Of a stretch of DNA of 64,000 nucleotides, positions 13,101 to 25,919 are shown in pieces. Location: assembly GCA_003864495.1 (NCBI GenBank), contig ML133436.1:930001-994000 (forward strand), read 5' to 3'. Made by a program: the position numbers and the translations under genes. The stretch is from Nemopilema nomurai. Taxonomy: Eukaryota > Cnidaria > Scyphozoa > Rhizostomeae > Rhizostomatidae. Position 1 is the first letter of the stretch; every line of letters starts with the position of its first letter. A model generated the notes under the pieces. That model worked only from the letters and a program-made list of their open reading frames with translations. It was not told the origin of the DNA and made no database searches.

Positions 13101-16100
13101 GCACAAATGTATCCCTGTGTCCTTTGATGCTTACGGTAGTGTTCCAAGTCACGTGCTTGTTGTTGCAGTGGTTGTGGGCAAGTAATCCAATGTCTGGGCT
13201 CTCCATCGGCGTCTTCCAATCGAATGGAGTCAGCACGGATTATGATGGAACCGGATTCATGAGTTCCCGTGGGAGCAGCGGCAGCTTTACTCATCGATTT
13301 GACAAGCCTGGAGTCTACTATTTCTCAAGTGGCCCAATCGATCCTGGGAAACGGATAAGCATGACCGGAAGAGTCATCGTCAGAGGGTTGAAATCGAAAG
13401 TCGTTAATGTTCAAGTTCGGGTGGGACGTAAGTTATTGTTCGTGTCACTAAAATGCTTTTGATTGGATGTCAAGTTACCCTTCGGCTGGTATCCTTGTTC
13501 CAGCATACAATGGGCTCTTTTTGAGATCTTTGTTGATACTGATGCCTCATGTAGCCATAACTTCCAAGGTGGCTGTTTTGTTCTGTTAACAAAGTCCAGT
13601 GTGGAGTACTTGGTAAATTCAAACTGACATGAGCCTCTCTCGCGTTTGAAAGTATGTTAACCTCTGGTGTAGCAGATAATGCCATTTTGTGCTTCTCTAA
13701 CACACCACTCCTTTGCAGAATTCAAGGCGATATACGAGAACTCTTCGTCAAACGTGAACGATACTGAAAACTGCGTAAATGGAATAAGCTCCAGCCACTC
13801 TCCTTGTGTAACCACCAGTGCTTCGACTGACAACAGCACAAACATTACGCGCACAGCAGATGACGGGCACCCCTTCAAGTTTCGTTTTGCACCCTGCGTG
13901 ACCCCCGTCGTTGACTCGCTGTCTCCACGTTGGATAACCGTCGATACCGATGTTGTTGTTACAGGAAAGGGCTTCTCGGACCTCTCTTGTCATAATCATG
14001 TGAAGTTAGGAAATCACAAATGTGACGTCATTTCGAGTAGTGATGAGAGGATTGTTTGCCGTATAAACATAGCCAACTCGCCCCCTATAAACACCGCTAT
14101 GCGCATTTCCTTGCACGTAAACAACAGAGGCAACGCCCTAATCAATATCAGTAGCCCGGTTAATGAGACACTCAAGATGCGCCCGATGATTTCGTCAATT
14201 GCCCCAAACCAGGGATCGTCTGGCGGTGGTACCAAAGTCACGATCAGTGGCGCTGGATTTACCGGCAGCAGTGCCGCGGTCATGATTGGGGTATTCGAAT
14301 GCGCCATCACCAACATGACATACACGGAAGTCAAGTGCACCACTGCCAAGATCAACCAGCTCACTAACAACTTGCTAGATGTCAAAGTCCACGTGAACAG
14401 CGAGCTGGCAATCTGCAACACGTCAGCTGCTAACTGTACGTTCCACTATTCGCTATCTGCAACCGCAGTCGTCAATGATGTTCCGGACAGACAGATTACA
14501 CAGCAGAGCCAGGAGCTGGTACTGATTGGTGACAAGTTTGGTTCATCTTCGGCAGATGTGGCAGTGGCCGTTGGGCCAGCACCATGCAATATAAGTGCCA
14601 TGAATGAAACTCATATAATTTGCGTGGTCGCAGGCGTACCCGCTGGAACTCATAAGCTCCATGTTTACAAGCATCCGAGCGGCAGTGCCTGGTTCAACAC
14701 GACGGATACCGTCCAGTGTACTCCTTCAATCACGGGGGTCACTCCATCAACAGGAAGCGTGCACGGAGGAACAGATATAAGCATTAGCGGGCTCGGCTTT
14801 GACCCTGGCAGGGTATCAGTCCAAATTGACGGCAAACAGTGTGCTTTGAAGACAGTGACGTACACAAGCGTGGTGTGTACCACACCTGCAGGCGCTGCCA
14901 CAAAGGCTGTTGTTGTGAAGTCTGGTGCCGTGACCTTCCCAATGACCATGTTCACGTATGGTTCCTCGGCGACGCCAACAGTCAACTCGCTCTCCGTCAC
15001 AGCTGGCAAAGGCGGAGAGGCTATTACAATAACAGGTGCGAACTTTGCTGCTGGCTCTGGTAGTAAAAGACGAAGGCGCTCTGTTTCAGGAGGCAGCGTC
15101 GTTGTCACAGTGGGAGATGCACCTTGTAATGTGACATCGTCCTCTGGCAGCTCCATCACGTGCACACTGTCATCACACCCTGCGGGTACCGTGCCAATCA
15201 AAGTCTACGTTGACGGCAAGGGCCTAAGTAACAGCGATACAATGTTCAATTACACCCTTGGACTTACTACTGTTGCTCCAAATGAAAGCGGCTTCGGCGG
15301 TGGTACAAATGTCACTTTGACTGGCTATGGGTACAGTGTCAACGATTCCGTTTTCGTTTGCAACCAGCCTTGTAAAGTGCTTGCCTCGAGTGTCAGTGAC
15401 ACACAGATCACGTGTGAAAGCCCTCACGTCAACCCTGGAAGTTACTCGTCAGACCACGTGTGCGCTGTTGAAATCAAATCAGCCTCTGGCGCTACAGTGT
15501 CATTGGCCAATTCATACACATACAGATCATCGCTCACGTCTACAATCACATCCGTCAGTCCGCCCCGCGGTGGTACTGGTGGCGGTGTTCGGGTCACGAT
15601 CAACGGAACCGCCCTTCAGAGTGGCTCAGGCTCCTCCGTAGTGACAATCGCTGGCAATCCGTGCGCAGTCCAGTCCGTTTCTGCCACCCAGATTGTTTGC
15701 ATCACGTCGGCGAGTTCCAGAACAGTCAAAACTGACGTACGGGTGGATGTTGGCACCAACGGAAAGGCGATCGCAATCAGCGCAAGTTTCTTCTATGTTG
15801 ATGTCTGGTCTTCCAAGTACAGTTGGGGTGGTAATGACCCCCCGGTCGCAGGTACGTTGTTGCAAAGTCATCAACCTCGTTTTCATTGCAAGACGAAACA
15901 CAAATGAGGCAACACATATAAGTAGGCCATTTAGTGAAATACTTCAAACGGATGTATTGGAAAGCTTAATAAAGGGGGCTCCCTATTTTGTTTTGTTTTC
16001 ATCATGAAGAACACATAAATTAACCGTAAAATCATCGTCTCGCTTTTTGAAAAAACGCCTAGTTAATTTTGTCATTTCCTGAATTTATCGCATATTAGGT

Positions 16101-19100
16101 TGGATCCTTTATACATACGTCTTGGTGGATGTCCAGGGTATACCTATGTGCATGACCGGACGCATTGGTCAGAAATAAATGGGATCAAGTTTTAAAGAGC
16201 TGGATGCTTTTTATCGAAACTGAAATGATACATTTTCTTGAAATCGAGCGAAATTACGGAGTTTCAAGTCACCATCCTTAGCCACCTTTGACAGTTAGCT
16301 GCAACTATTGCCTTAATATTCAAACCCAAGTACCCTTCATTTGTTGAATCTCAATCATTGGTGTATCATGTGTTTGCTGTTCTATTCCAGGCGATTTCGT
16401 GATCATCAAACATGGCCAGTCGATGCTTCTTGACATCGACACCCCCGTCTTCAGGATACTGCTCATCAAGGGCGGCGAGTTGGTCTTTGACGAAAAGGAC
16501 CTGCATCTGAGGGCAGAACATATTTTCGTAACCGAAGGAGGCAGGCTTCGAATTGGGGAATCACCCGAGAAAACGTTCCAACACAAAGCTACCATTACTA
16601 TTCATGGTCACGTGAGATCTACCGAGTTGCCTATATATGGAGCGAAGTCTATATCAATCCGGAATGGCTCTTTGGAGTTGTTCGGTAAACACATACGACA
16701 CACGTGGACAAGGCTTTCGGAAACAGCCAATGCTGGTGCAACGTCAATCAAACTCCAGTTGCCTGTTAATGATTGGAAGATCGGTGATGAAGTTGTCATA
16801 GCAACAACTAGCAAGAGCATCAGAGAGAATGAAGTCGTCAATATCACAGGGGTACGAGATGGTGGTCGAACGCTGGACATCACACCGGCTTTGAAGTATA
16901 GACACATTTCTATCAGTCAGACAATTGCTGGTCGGGTCATTGACACCAGAGCTGAAGTTGGCCTGCTTACAAGAAACATCGTGATACAAGGTATTTACTT
17001 CATTGGTTTGCTGCAGTTTCATATCACCTTTGAGTTAGACCTTTCTATCAGACCAAGAGGGGATAAGGCGATTATCCATTTGGTAGAAGTTTGAGCTATC
17101 TAGGGACGACTTGAATATAAAGTCGGCCCAACTTAATGAAAACCTCGGTCATTCTAAGTACGACTTAATGAGTCTTACACGACTATCTCGAGGCTGCAGA
17201 TTACATATCGTTTCTGGTGTTATTAAAATGTAGTTATTCTGCAGATGGCAATTTTTTCCAGTTGCTTAAAGCCTTTCAATACCAAGAAGTATCTGAAATA
17301 TATTATTTTTGTCCAAACCAGTTAATTCTATGCAGCCAGATTAACATCTGCTAAATGATAACTTTGATTTTTGTTATCTTGTGACGTCATATCATGTTAT
17401 CTTCTTGTCATTTTAAGGCTCAAAGGAAGACACATGGAGTGGTAAGATCGAGAGTTGTCCGGCCGAGTTCGAACCAGGCCAATTCAAGTCGCAAACTTGC
17501 TTCGATGGAAAATTTGGACAGGAGAAGGGCAGCGACCAGTTTGGGGTGCAAATCATGCTGCATTCTGGTCACCGAAGCTCTCGGGTAGCAAAAGGCTTCT
17601 TCCATTACGTCGAGGTGCGACATGCGGGTCAGGCGTTTCGGCTTGGACGCTACCCGATCCACTTCCACATGGATGGAGACGTGCATGGCTCCTACGTCAA
17701 AGGTTGCTCCATCCACCACAGTTTTAACCGTGCCGTCACTATGCATGGCGTGAACAACCTTGTGGTGGAGAACACAGTCATTTATGACATCCTTGGTAAG
17801 ATTGATACCTTGATAAGATGGATATCGTTGTTGTGATGACGGAAGTTAGTACCATTTCTCACGCGTGTCATCAGAACGCATGGTTATTGGTACCACCATC
17901 GCTGTATTAAGGGTGTCATCATAGGGTGTATCATAGTTGGTGATAATAGAGGTGTTGGTAGTAATCAGTAACATTTTCATCAATCATTGCAATTATTGTT
18001 ATTGCTAATAACCGTTACTGTCAATCGTTGAGCATTGAAATCATCATTAATCATTAATCATTAATCATCGCCAATCGCCGTCTTAGCAATAATTATTAAT
18101 TTTGAGATTTTCATCAATCTAGTATACAAGGTCCATATAAAAGCAACAATATCTTTCAGCTTTCAGGCGCAACTGTGCTATAGATACTCCAATCAACAAA
18201 TTTCAATTTCATTTCTTAGTTATTTTTGCTTTCAATCATAATTTTTTCTGTTAAGGTAACGCATTTTTCATGGAAAACGGAGTCGAAATCGGCAATGTAG
18301 TCCAGTACAACTTGGGAATATTTGTTAAGCCATCAAGTTCAACTCTGAACGTTGACATTACCCCCGCCACGTACTGGGTAACCAATGCGAATAATACTGT
18401 CAGGCATAATGTTGCCGCGGGTGGAAGTCATTTCGGGTTCTGGTACCAAATGTTCCTGCATCCAGATGGGCCTAGCTTCACCAAGACTGTCTGTCCAAGG
18501 TACGTAATACCAATGCTTATCCTTTATAACAATGGCCTCTCGTTACGCTTGTCGATTTGCGATGCATTCGGGAAACTTAGAAGCAATATGAGAATATATA
18601 TTCACCAACGTAGTAAACAGTGTATTGTTTTCCTTCAAGAATTTGTTTGTTGTGACTATATGTACTTAGATAGTAATGTTTATGAGAAGCGTTAGAGTAG
18701 CAGACGCATTTGAACTAAGTTTGGTATATTGGAGAATCAGAAAAGGTACGATGCATTCAAATTTCAACAATAAAATGGGAAGAAGATTTCCTGTTCAGTT
18801 GACTCTTCAAACAGGCCAAGTTAATGAAAGTCCAGTTAGAAGACTCATTTGTAACAAACCCGTCCTACGTCATCTGGTGACACGTTTTGGGGGGAAGAGG
18901 CGCGGGATACTTCCATTTCTTTCTAGTTGAGATTTGTACACGATAAATAGTACTGTGCACTTATACACTATTGGTAATTGAATTGCCACGCATTGCGCTT
19001 CAAATTGCTTTCTTCCTTTCAAAGGAATGTGCCAATGCTGGAGTTCCGCAACAACACAGCCCATTCATTCGGCCGTTACGGTCTTTGGATTTTCCCCATA

Positions 19101-22100
19101 TACCACCCGAAAGTGGGAGGCGCCTGCAATGCGAAGGAGCATGAGCCAGCTGTCTTCCATTCCATGATTGCATGGAATAACATGCGGGGCGCCGAGGTGG
19201 ACGTTGGAGGAGCGGTGCAGTTTGTCGATAATGTTGCCATGGACAACGATCTGGCTGGAATCGAGGTCATCGTTGCGGACTCTGACAATAGCCCCTGGGG
19301 AGGAGCGATGGTGAGGGACTCGCTCATCGTAGGCCACTCGCAGCTTGCGGACTACAATGAAGTGCGGCACCAGGACCAGCGGGCGTGCACAGAGGCGGGT
19401 GTTCAGCTGCCGGCCTCCGCCCGCCTTACCGTGTCTAACGTCACGTTCGTTAACTTTGACCTGTCCAGCGGCTGTACCATCCTGAGGGCTTGTGCCCATT
19501 GTGCCCATTTCGGTAAAAAGGGGGGCTGGCTCACCAAATTTGAAAAGATCACCCTAATAAACTCACCCCGAATTGCCCAGTTTGATTGGAATCACCAGGC
19601 CATATATGAAGATTTGGATGGCACCCTCACGGGGGTTGCTGGCAGCAGCGCCCTCCCGCTCAACCCCACGCTGCCCTCCGCCCATTGCACTCAAGACAGC
19701 CGGTTTTCAGTTGGCGTTGTTCCGGGTGCTGTTTGTAAACCGGAAGCCGGATTCAGAAGAATGGCATTCAATAAAATCCACCCAAGCTCACTGAACCAGA
19801 AGAGAGCCATTTTCACCAACAAGTATGGAAACACCTCGAGTCCTTGGATAGACAAGGCCACGTCTCACAAGCAAGGATGGATGGCACTCGTGTTGCTGAA
19901 CGAGGCAACAAACCTGGGCTTCGAGATGGGCAACCAGCTCACTAATCTTAGTTACAAAATGTTGTTTTATGACATGAAGAAGACAGACTACCTCTATCTG
20001 ACACACACCCTCACCCAAGAGCCCGACTTTTTCACAACCACCGGAGTCGTGGTTAATGGAACGAACGGTATCCCGGACCCGACCACTGAATCGCACGGTG
20101 CATGGAATTTCAATAAAGAGCAGAAGAAGTTGTCCATATTGGTCAAAGGCTCCAGTGTCACGACTCCAGCGCTACCAGTGCCAATGCCAGTCAACTTGAG
20201 GGTGTACCGCTGCTTCTTCTTGAACTGCATTGTGCCGACACCCCCACCTCCCCCCAAGGGGCGGCCAACCACGGCTGGGTACTGGAGCAAGTCGGCTGAT
20301 TGGATGGGGTCTCCTGCAGGCTACGGTGGACATAACGGGGTGCTGCCGAAGAACGGTGACAATGTGATGATCAACTCGGACAAGTGGATGGTGGTTGACG
20401 TGCAAACCCCCGTCATGGACCGGCTGTACATCTACGGAACGCTGGAACTTGAGAACGGGCGCAACCACAACATATCCGCCAACATCATCTTCATAAGCGG
20501 GTTGTACGGAAACTTGGTGGTCGGCTGGCCGGACAAGCCCATGGTGAACAACGTCATCATTCGGTTGCTTGGTAACCAGCAAACAAAGGACATGCCGTTG
20601 AACACCGGCCCGAACGTTGGTGCGAAGGCGCTTGGCGTTTTCGCGCGATTGCAGATGTTCGGGAAGCGGAGGAGCGTGTACTGGACTGCGTTGGCGCAAA
20701 CGGTGTACCCTGGTGGGAATAAGATCGTGCTTGAGAATGCCACTGATTGGCAGGTGGGGGAAGAAATCGTGATATCGACATCCACGCACGAGCCGCGACA
20801 CGCCGAGAAGTTTATCATCGATGCCGTCTCAGGTGAGTCTATCTTGTTTAAAGGCTTTACTTATACAAAGACGTAGGACGCATCTTTAAAGTGGGACATG
20901 GGAGCTTGTTGGCGCCTGTACACCGAAGAGGGATGCTAATGTAGTTTTTAAGAGTCATTTGATCTCACATTTTGACTAATGACATTTTGAAAATCATGCT
21001 GCATAACTTCTTCAAATTTATGTTTCATTATTCTTGTTAATGTTGCGAGTGTTATTTGTATTTATGTTTCATTATTATCATTTATGTGGCTTGCCTCGTT
21101 CTAATTCATGTTTATGTATTCTTGTTTATGTAGCATAAGTTATTCTCATTCATGTTTCATTACCCTTGTGTATGTTGTATGAGTTATTTTATTCCTGTTT
21201 GAATATTCTTGTTTATGCTGCATACGTTTGTTATTCTAATTTATGTTCCATTCTCATTCATGTTTCTTTCTTGATTCCTTCTCGGGTCAGAGGATGGACG
21301 AGATATCACCGTGAGAGGCACATTCGTGCATCGGCACCTCGGTGGCAGGTACTTGGTTGGCAAGCACATGCTCAAAATGGCTGCCAAGGTCGCGCTGCTC
21401 ACAAGAAACGTCGTCATCGAAGGAGCAGATAGCCCGGTGGGTGCATTAGGGCAGCAATCCTTTGGATGTCGCGTCCTTGTTGGCTCGTACACGGACGGAG
21501 GCATCACCTATCGTGGCAAAGCTATGATATCAGACGTGCAGTTCAAGAGCTGTGGTCAGTACGGATGGAACGAGGACTATGACCCGAGGTATGCCCCGTT
21601 AAAGCGTAGCTGCTTAACATAAACTGACAATGTCTTTAGATGATTAGCCTTTGCTCTAGTAGAAATTTGACTACGACACAGTGATGAATGGTGTAGGACA
21701 ATGGCTTGTGGGACTTCTGTACTTTTTTATTATACCTTTCGACATTGTTCACTTTCAAGGCGAAAAGTGGCTTTGAGGCAGTGTAAGGTTTAGAAAAACG
21801 GGAAAATAGCAAATCTTTAAACCATTTTTTACAAATTTTGTTTTGTCACCTGGAACAGAGTATGATCTTTAAAAGCCTACACATTTATTTCAGCATCGGT
21901 ATCAAACTTTTCCCTTGTAAATAGCGATGGTCTATCAAAGTGAAATAGAGGCCATCAGACCCTTCCAAACAGAGGCTGTCTACTTAAACCCTCATTACAT
22001 TGCCTTCTGATAATACTAATATTTCTGTGTTTGATATTTTGTGGAATTTGCAAGTTTTCTGGTTTTCTGAACATTGGCCTAACATGACATTAGTGCAAAT

Positions 22101-25100
22101 GCCGGGCTCTTTTCAAGATATTGTTTACGGCTCTTTTCGAAAGATTGTTGATGGTTATATTGATTTAACTTTCAGGTTTGCCCTGTCGTTTATGAACCTT
22201 GGAGAGATACAGGGGAACGAGTCGTTTGTGCGTGGCAGCTCCTTCCACGACGGCTTCAACACGGGCATCGGGATTTTCGGTACGGACAATCTGCTTGTGG
22301 AAGACAACGCCTTGCATCACGTGGTCGGAGCCGGTATCCGTAACAAAGGATCGAGCAACCGTATAATGAGAAACGTGGTTATCTACGTGTTGGCCATACA
22401 CACTTTCAAGGGCCTAAAGCCACCGTTTGACCACTTCTGGACGGGCGGTATCGAGGTGTCATTCTCCAAGAACACGACCATGGTTGGAAATGTCGTTGCT
22501 GGTAGTGAGAAGATCGGATTCGCGCTGGTTGGGGAGGACTGTGGAGCGAGCGAGGCTGAACTGTTGTGGCGTGATAACGAGGCGCATTCATGCGTACACG
22601 GCATCCATGTGCCTCCGAAGGCCAAGTTGCCTGAGTGCGCCCGTATTTCTAATTTCTACTTGTGGAAGAACTACGATTATGGTATTTTCAGCTTTGGATC
22701 GGCCAGCCTTAAAGTCAGCAAGAATACGTTTGCAGATAATGGCGTCAGTTTGTTCCTCTTCGTTGGAAAGCCGCCGGCGACTACCCACGTGAGAAAGGAC
22801 AAGTTTGTTATCGTGGAGGACTCGCTGCTTGTTGGTGTAAGCCCGTCTTTCGACTGCAATTACGACTTCATAAGACCAATGCCCGCTACAATGGTAGGAA
22901 ACAGGGCAGTGAGAGCCAGTAACGGTATGCTAACCAATCAATTGCTTCATTATTCGATTGCTGCTTCGATCCGAGTGTCTATGTAGATTCGCTGTCATGC
23001 CAATGTCTCTAAAAGGTCTTAATTCATTGTCTCTTCTAGGAGGTATGATTGGAGCTGTATTGTCCAACTTTCTCTCTGGTGTGTCGGCTGGGCCCTTTAT
23101 GCCGTGGGACAGTCCGATGTCATACCCTGCCATTGGCGGACATGTCATTTACAACAGGACAACTTTTGCCAATTTCGTCCCCTGCAAAGACAAGAAAAAT
23201 GTCATGTTCCACACCAACCCAAGTAGCGGAGACATATACCACCCAATGACCCTTGAGAAAATCACATTGATAAATGTGACAGAAGGCATGAAGCTCCACC
23301 ATCCAAACCCCTCCTTGAAGTTCATCAATCCTTCAGACTGCGTCGATATGGATTGTGATGCTCTTAGGAAAGTTCTTATCAAAGATGTCGATGGATCGAC
23401 GTTTGGGACTGCAGCAGGCAGCATCATCTCGCGCTCTGAGTACCAATGGGATGGCAACCGTGCCTTTGGACTTGGTAACTTATTTTCTAAGCTTCACTCA
23501 TTATATGCTACCCATTCTAGCTTGCTTCGGCCTAGGCGCGAACTTCATTGTATATTGATAAAGAGTGGCTAATTTTAGTGATACATACCTCTTCTTTAAC
23601 TTCAGATTTGATTCTAACAGCAAGACATTTTCTATGCAACGTCATCTGTGTTTTAGGAAACTATCGAATACCTAGGACCATGCTGTCTAACCTTGATGGC
23701 ACCCAGATCAATGCGGACACGAAGTTCCCACACAAGGGTATCGTGCGTGGAACGAGAGACAAGAGTTTCTGCTCCTTCCGCAGCGATTTTGGCGCATACC
23801 AGTGCACTAGCTTGGACTACTTCTTCCTGGTGATTGAAAGCGTGGACGAAGACACCGAAACACGCAGACTCTCTCCTGTTGGTATCGCAGCCAATGGTTA
23901 CATTGACCTAATCAACGGACCCATGGACCATGGCTGGTGCTTTGGATACACTTGCCAAGAAAGGATTTCCACGTTTTACTCAGTCGTTGCGTCACAGCTC
24001 AGTTATGATCTCCATTTCACCAGTTTTGGGCCTCATAAACTGCGACTGCATCTCCTCAATAGTGAAATGAAGGATGCAGTCTTAATGAAGATTTACTACG
24101 CCAAACCCCAAAGACTTGATATCTACTGGAGAGGTAACTTGATCCATACTTTTGTCTCCTTTCACAGTATATTCACCTGAATATAGTATCAGATGTATAG
24201 TCTCAGATGGCGACTTTATCACGTCGAATGATTATGTTGTTGTTGCTGTTTTGTTGACCTAATGTTTATATGTAATACCAAGTGATAGTAATTTCCGTGT
24301 GGAGCTATGCTATCGAGAAGAATGTCGATCCCAGTCCTTCTTTCAACGGAAAATCTTTTCGAACCATGAAATTTTCAGTTTCTTGTGCGAACGATGTCTC
24401 ATACAGATTCTATGTTCATAATATAATATTCAAGTAAATGTTCGTGAAGTAAATGTTCAAGCTAAAAGGAGACCTTTTGGGAGTTAAATTTTTATGAAGC
24501 AACAAGGAGTTAGTGAAATTCCGTGACAAGTTGCTAATAATCGTCATTTTGCCATGCTGATAACACAATTTATTTGCATGCTGCTGCTACCAAAATTATC
24601 AAGGAAATGTCTTTTGTAACATCAAAGGTACTGATTTGGAATATTTCTCCGCAGTTTTATCGATACTGCTCAAATAATCATTTCCTTCTTTGCTATACCT
24701 GATTCTCTTACTCTGCAACACTGTTCTACGTTCAAAATTCGTGTCCCTTTTCAGGCAGTTACATTTTGCCTACAAATGGAAAGTACCAGGGCACAAATTT
24801 TGAGCTGCTTCCCAAGGACCCGACGAAACCGGCCGACCAGTACGTGCCCGGCCTAGATAGCAATCCGGGCTTGAATTATTTCGACAGCAAGGAGAAGATC
24901 CTGTACATCCTCGTGAAGGGGCCTGAGTTTCTAGAAATCAGGCAGACAAACATCATTCAGGTACTTTTTAAACGTATGCATTAATGCTTTGCGAGATTGT
25001 TTTTTCCATTGAAAATTGGAGTCGTGGATTGAAGGACAGGATCGGAATCAAAAACCGAGTGCGTGAATGTCTGTGGTTTTGGGTTATTATCTTGCTAAGA

Positions 25101-25888
25101 GGAGGACTGCAGGAGGGTCTCTTGTATCATAAGTTGTATAAACCGTGATTGTTAGCCGGTTTATTTACTTATTTGTTGAGGGAACAAATTCAATGTAAAG
25201 ATATTGGTGTCGACATTTTGACCACCGCACAAGTAAAGTGATGGGTTTTTTGGTATCCCGAGAGTTACATAACAAGCGATCCGAGTTTTTTCAACATTCA
25301 ATTGAACAAAAGAAATTTGACTCCTTTTTTTTATTTGAAATTCGCTAAATTATTGGGTACTGGTTCAATCCCTATCTTGGACAAACCTATTAGCAATACT
25401 GAGTTGTATTTGTCCACTTCACATGCCGTCATCTCTTCGGTGAATTGCTACTGTAGTTTGAAATTCGTCAATAATTTCGCTTCAAATGCTTTGATTTAAT
25501 CGTTGTTTCGTTCACTTTTAGCTGAGAATGGGCGTTTCATCGTCGGCTGTGAGCACTGAAGATTTCTTCAAGAAGAATTTGGTGAACAACCTGGCAGCCC
25601 TGCTTGGAATCGACAAGTCACGTATCCGGGTCATGGATGTCGTTTCGGCGGGCGGATCCAGGCGTAGAAGAGCAGCGGAACTCTCCTATGTCGAGGTAAG
25701 CAGGACATCATTCTCTTGGGAGAATTCCTGATGCTGTGATCTAGGCGTCGATATTTGAATTTCGATGATTGGTCAAGCCACATTGATTTGGGAACGTCGA
25801 TCGTAGAGTCGTACCGTTCGATTCCGTTTATATATTTGCAGTTTCAATGACAGTTTTGCTGTTGTTGTGCTGATGTTGTTGTTGCTAA

Positions 25889-25919
<31 letters not shown>

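Noticed and set aside
14665..15201. 178-residue open frame on the minus strand within the IPT exon
   Set aside because: It is the antisense shadow of the IPT-coding exon; the plus frame has clear domain motifs.
20172..20801. 209-residue open frame on the minus strand
   Set aside because: It lies antisense to the second G8 domain and shows no family features.
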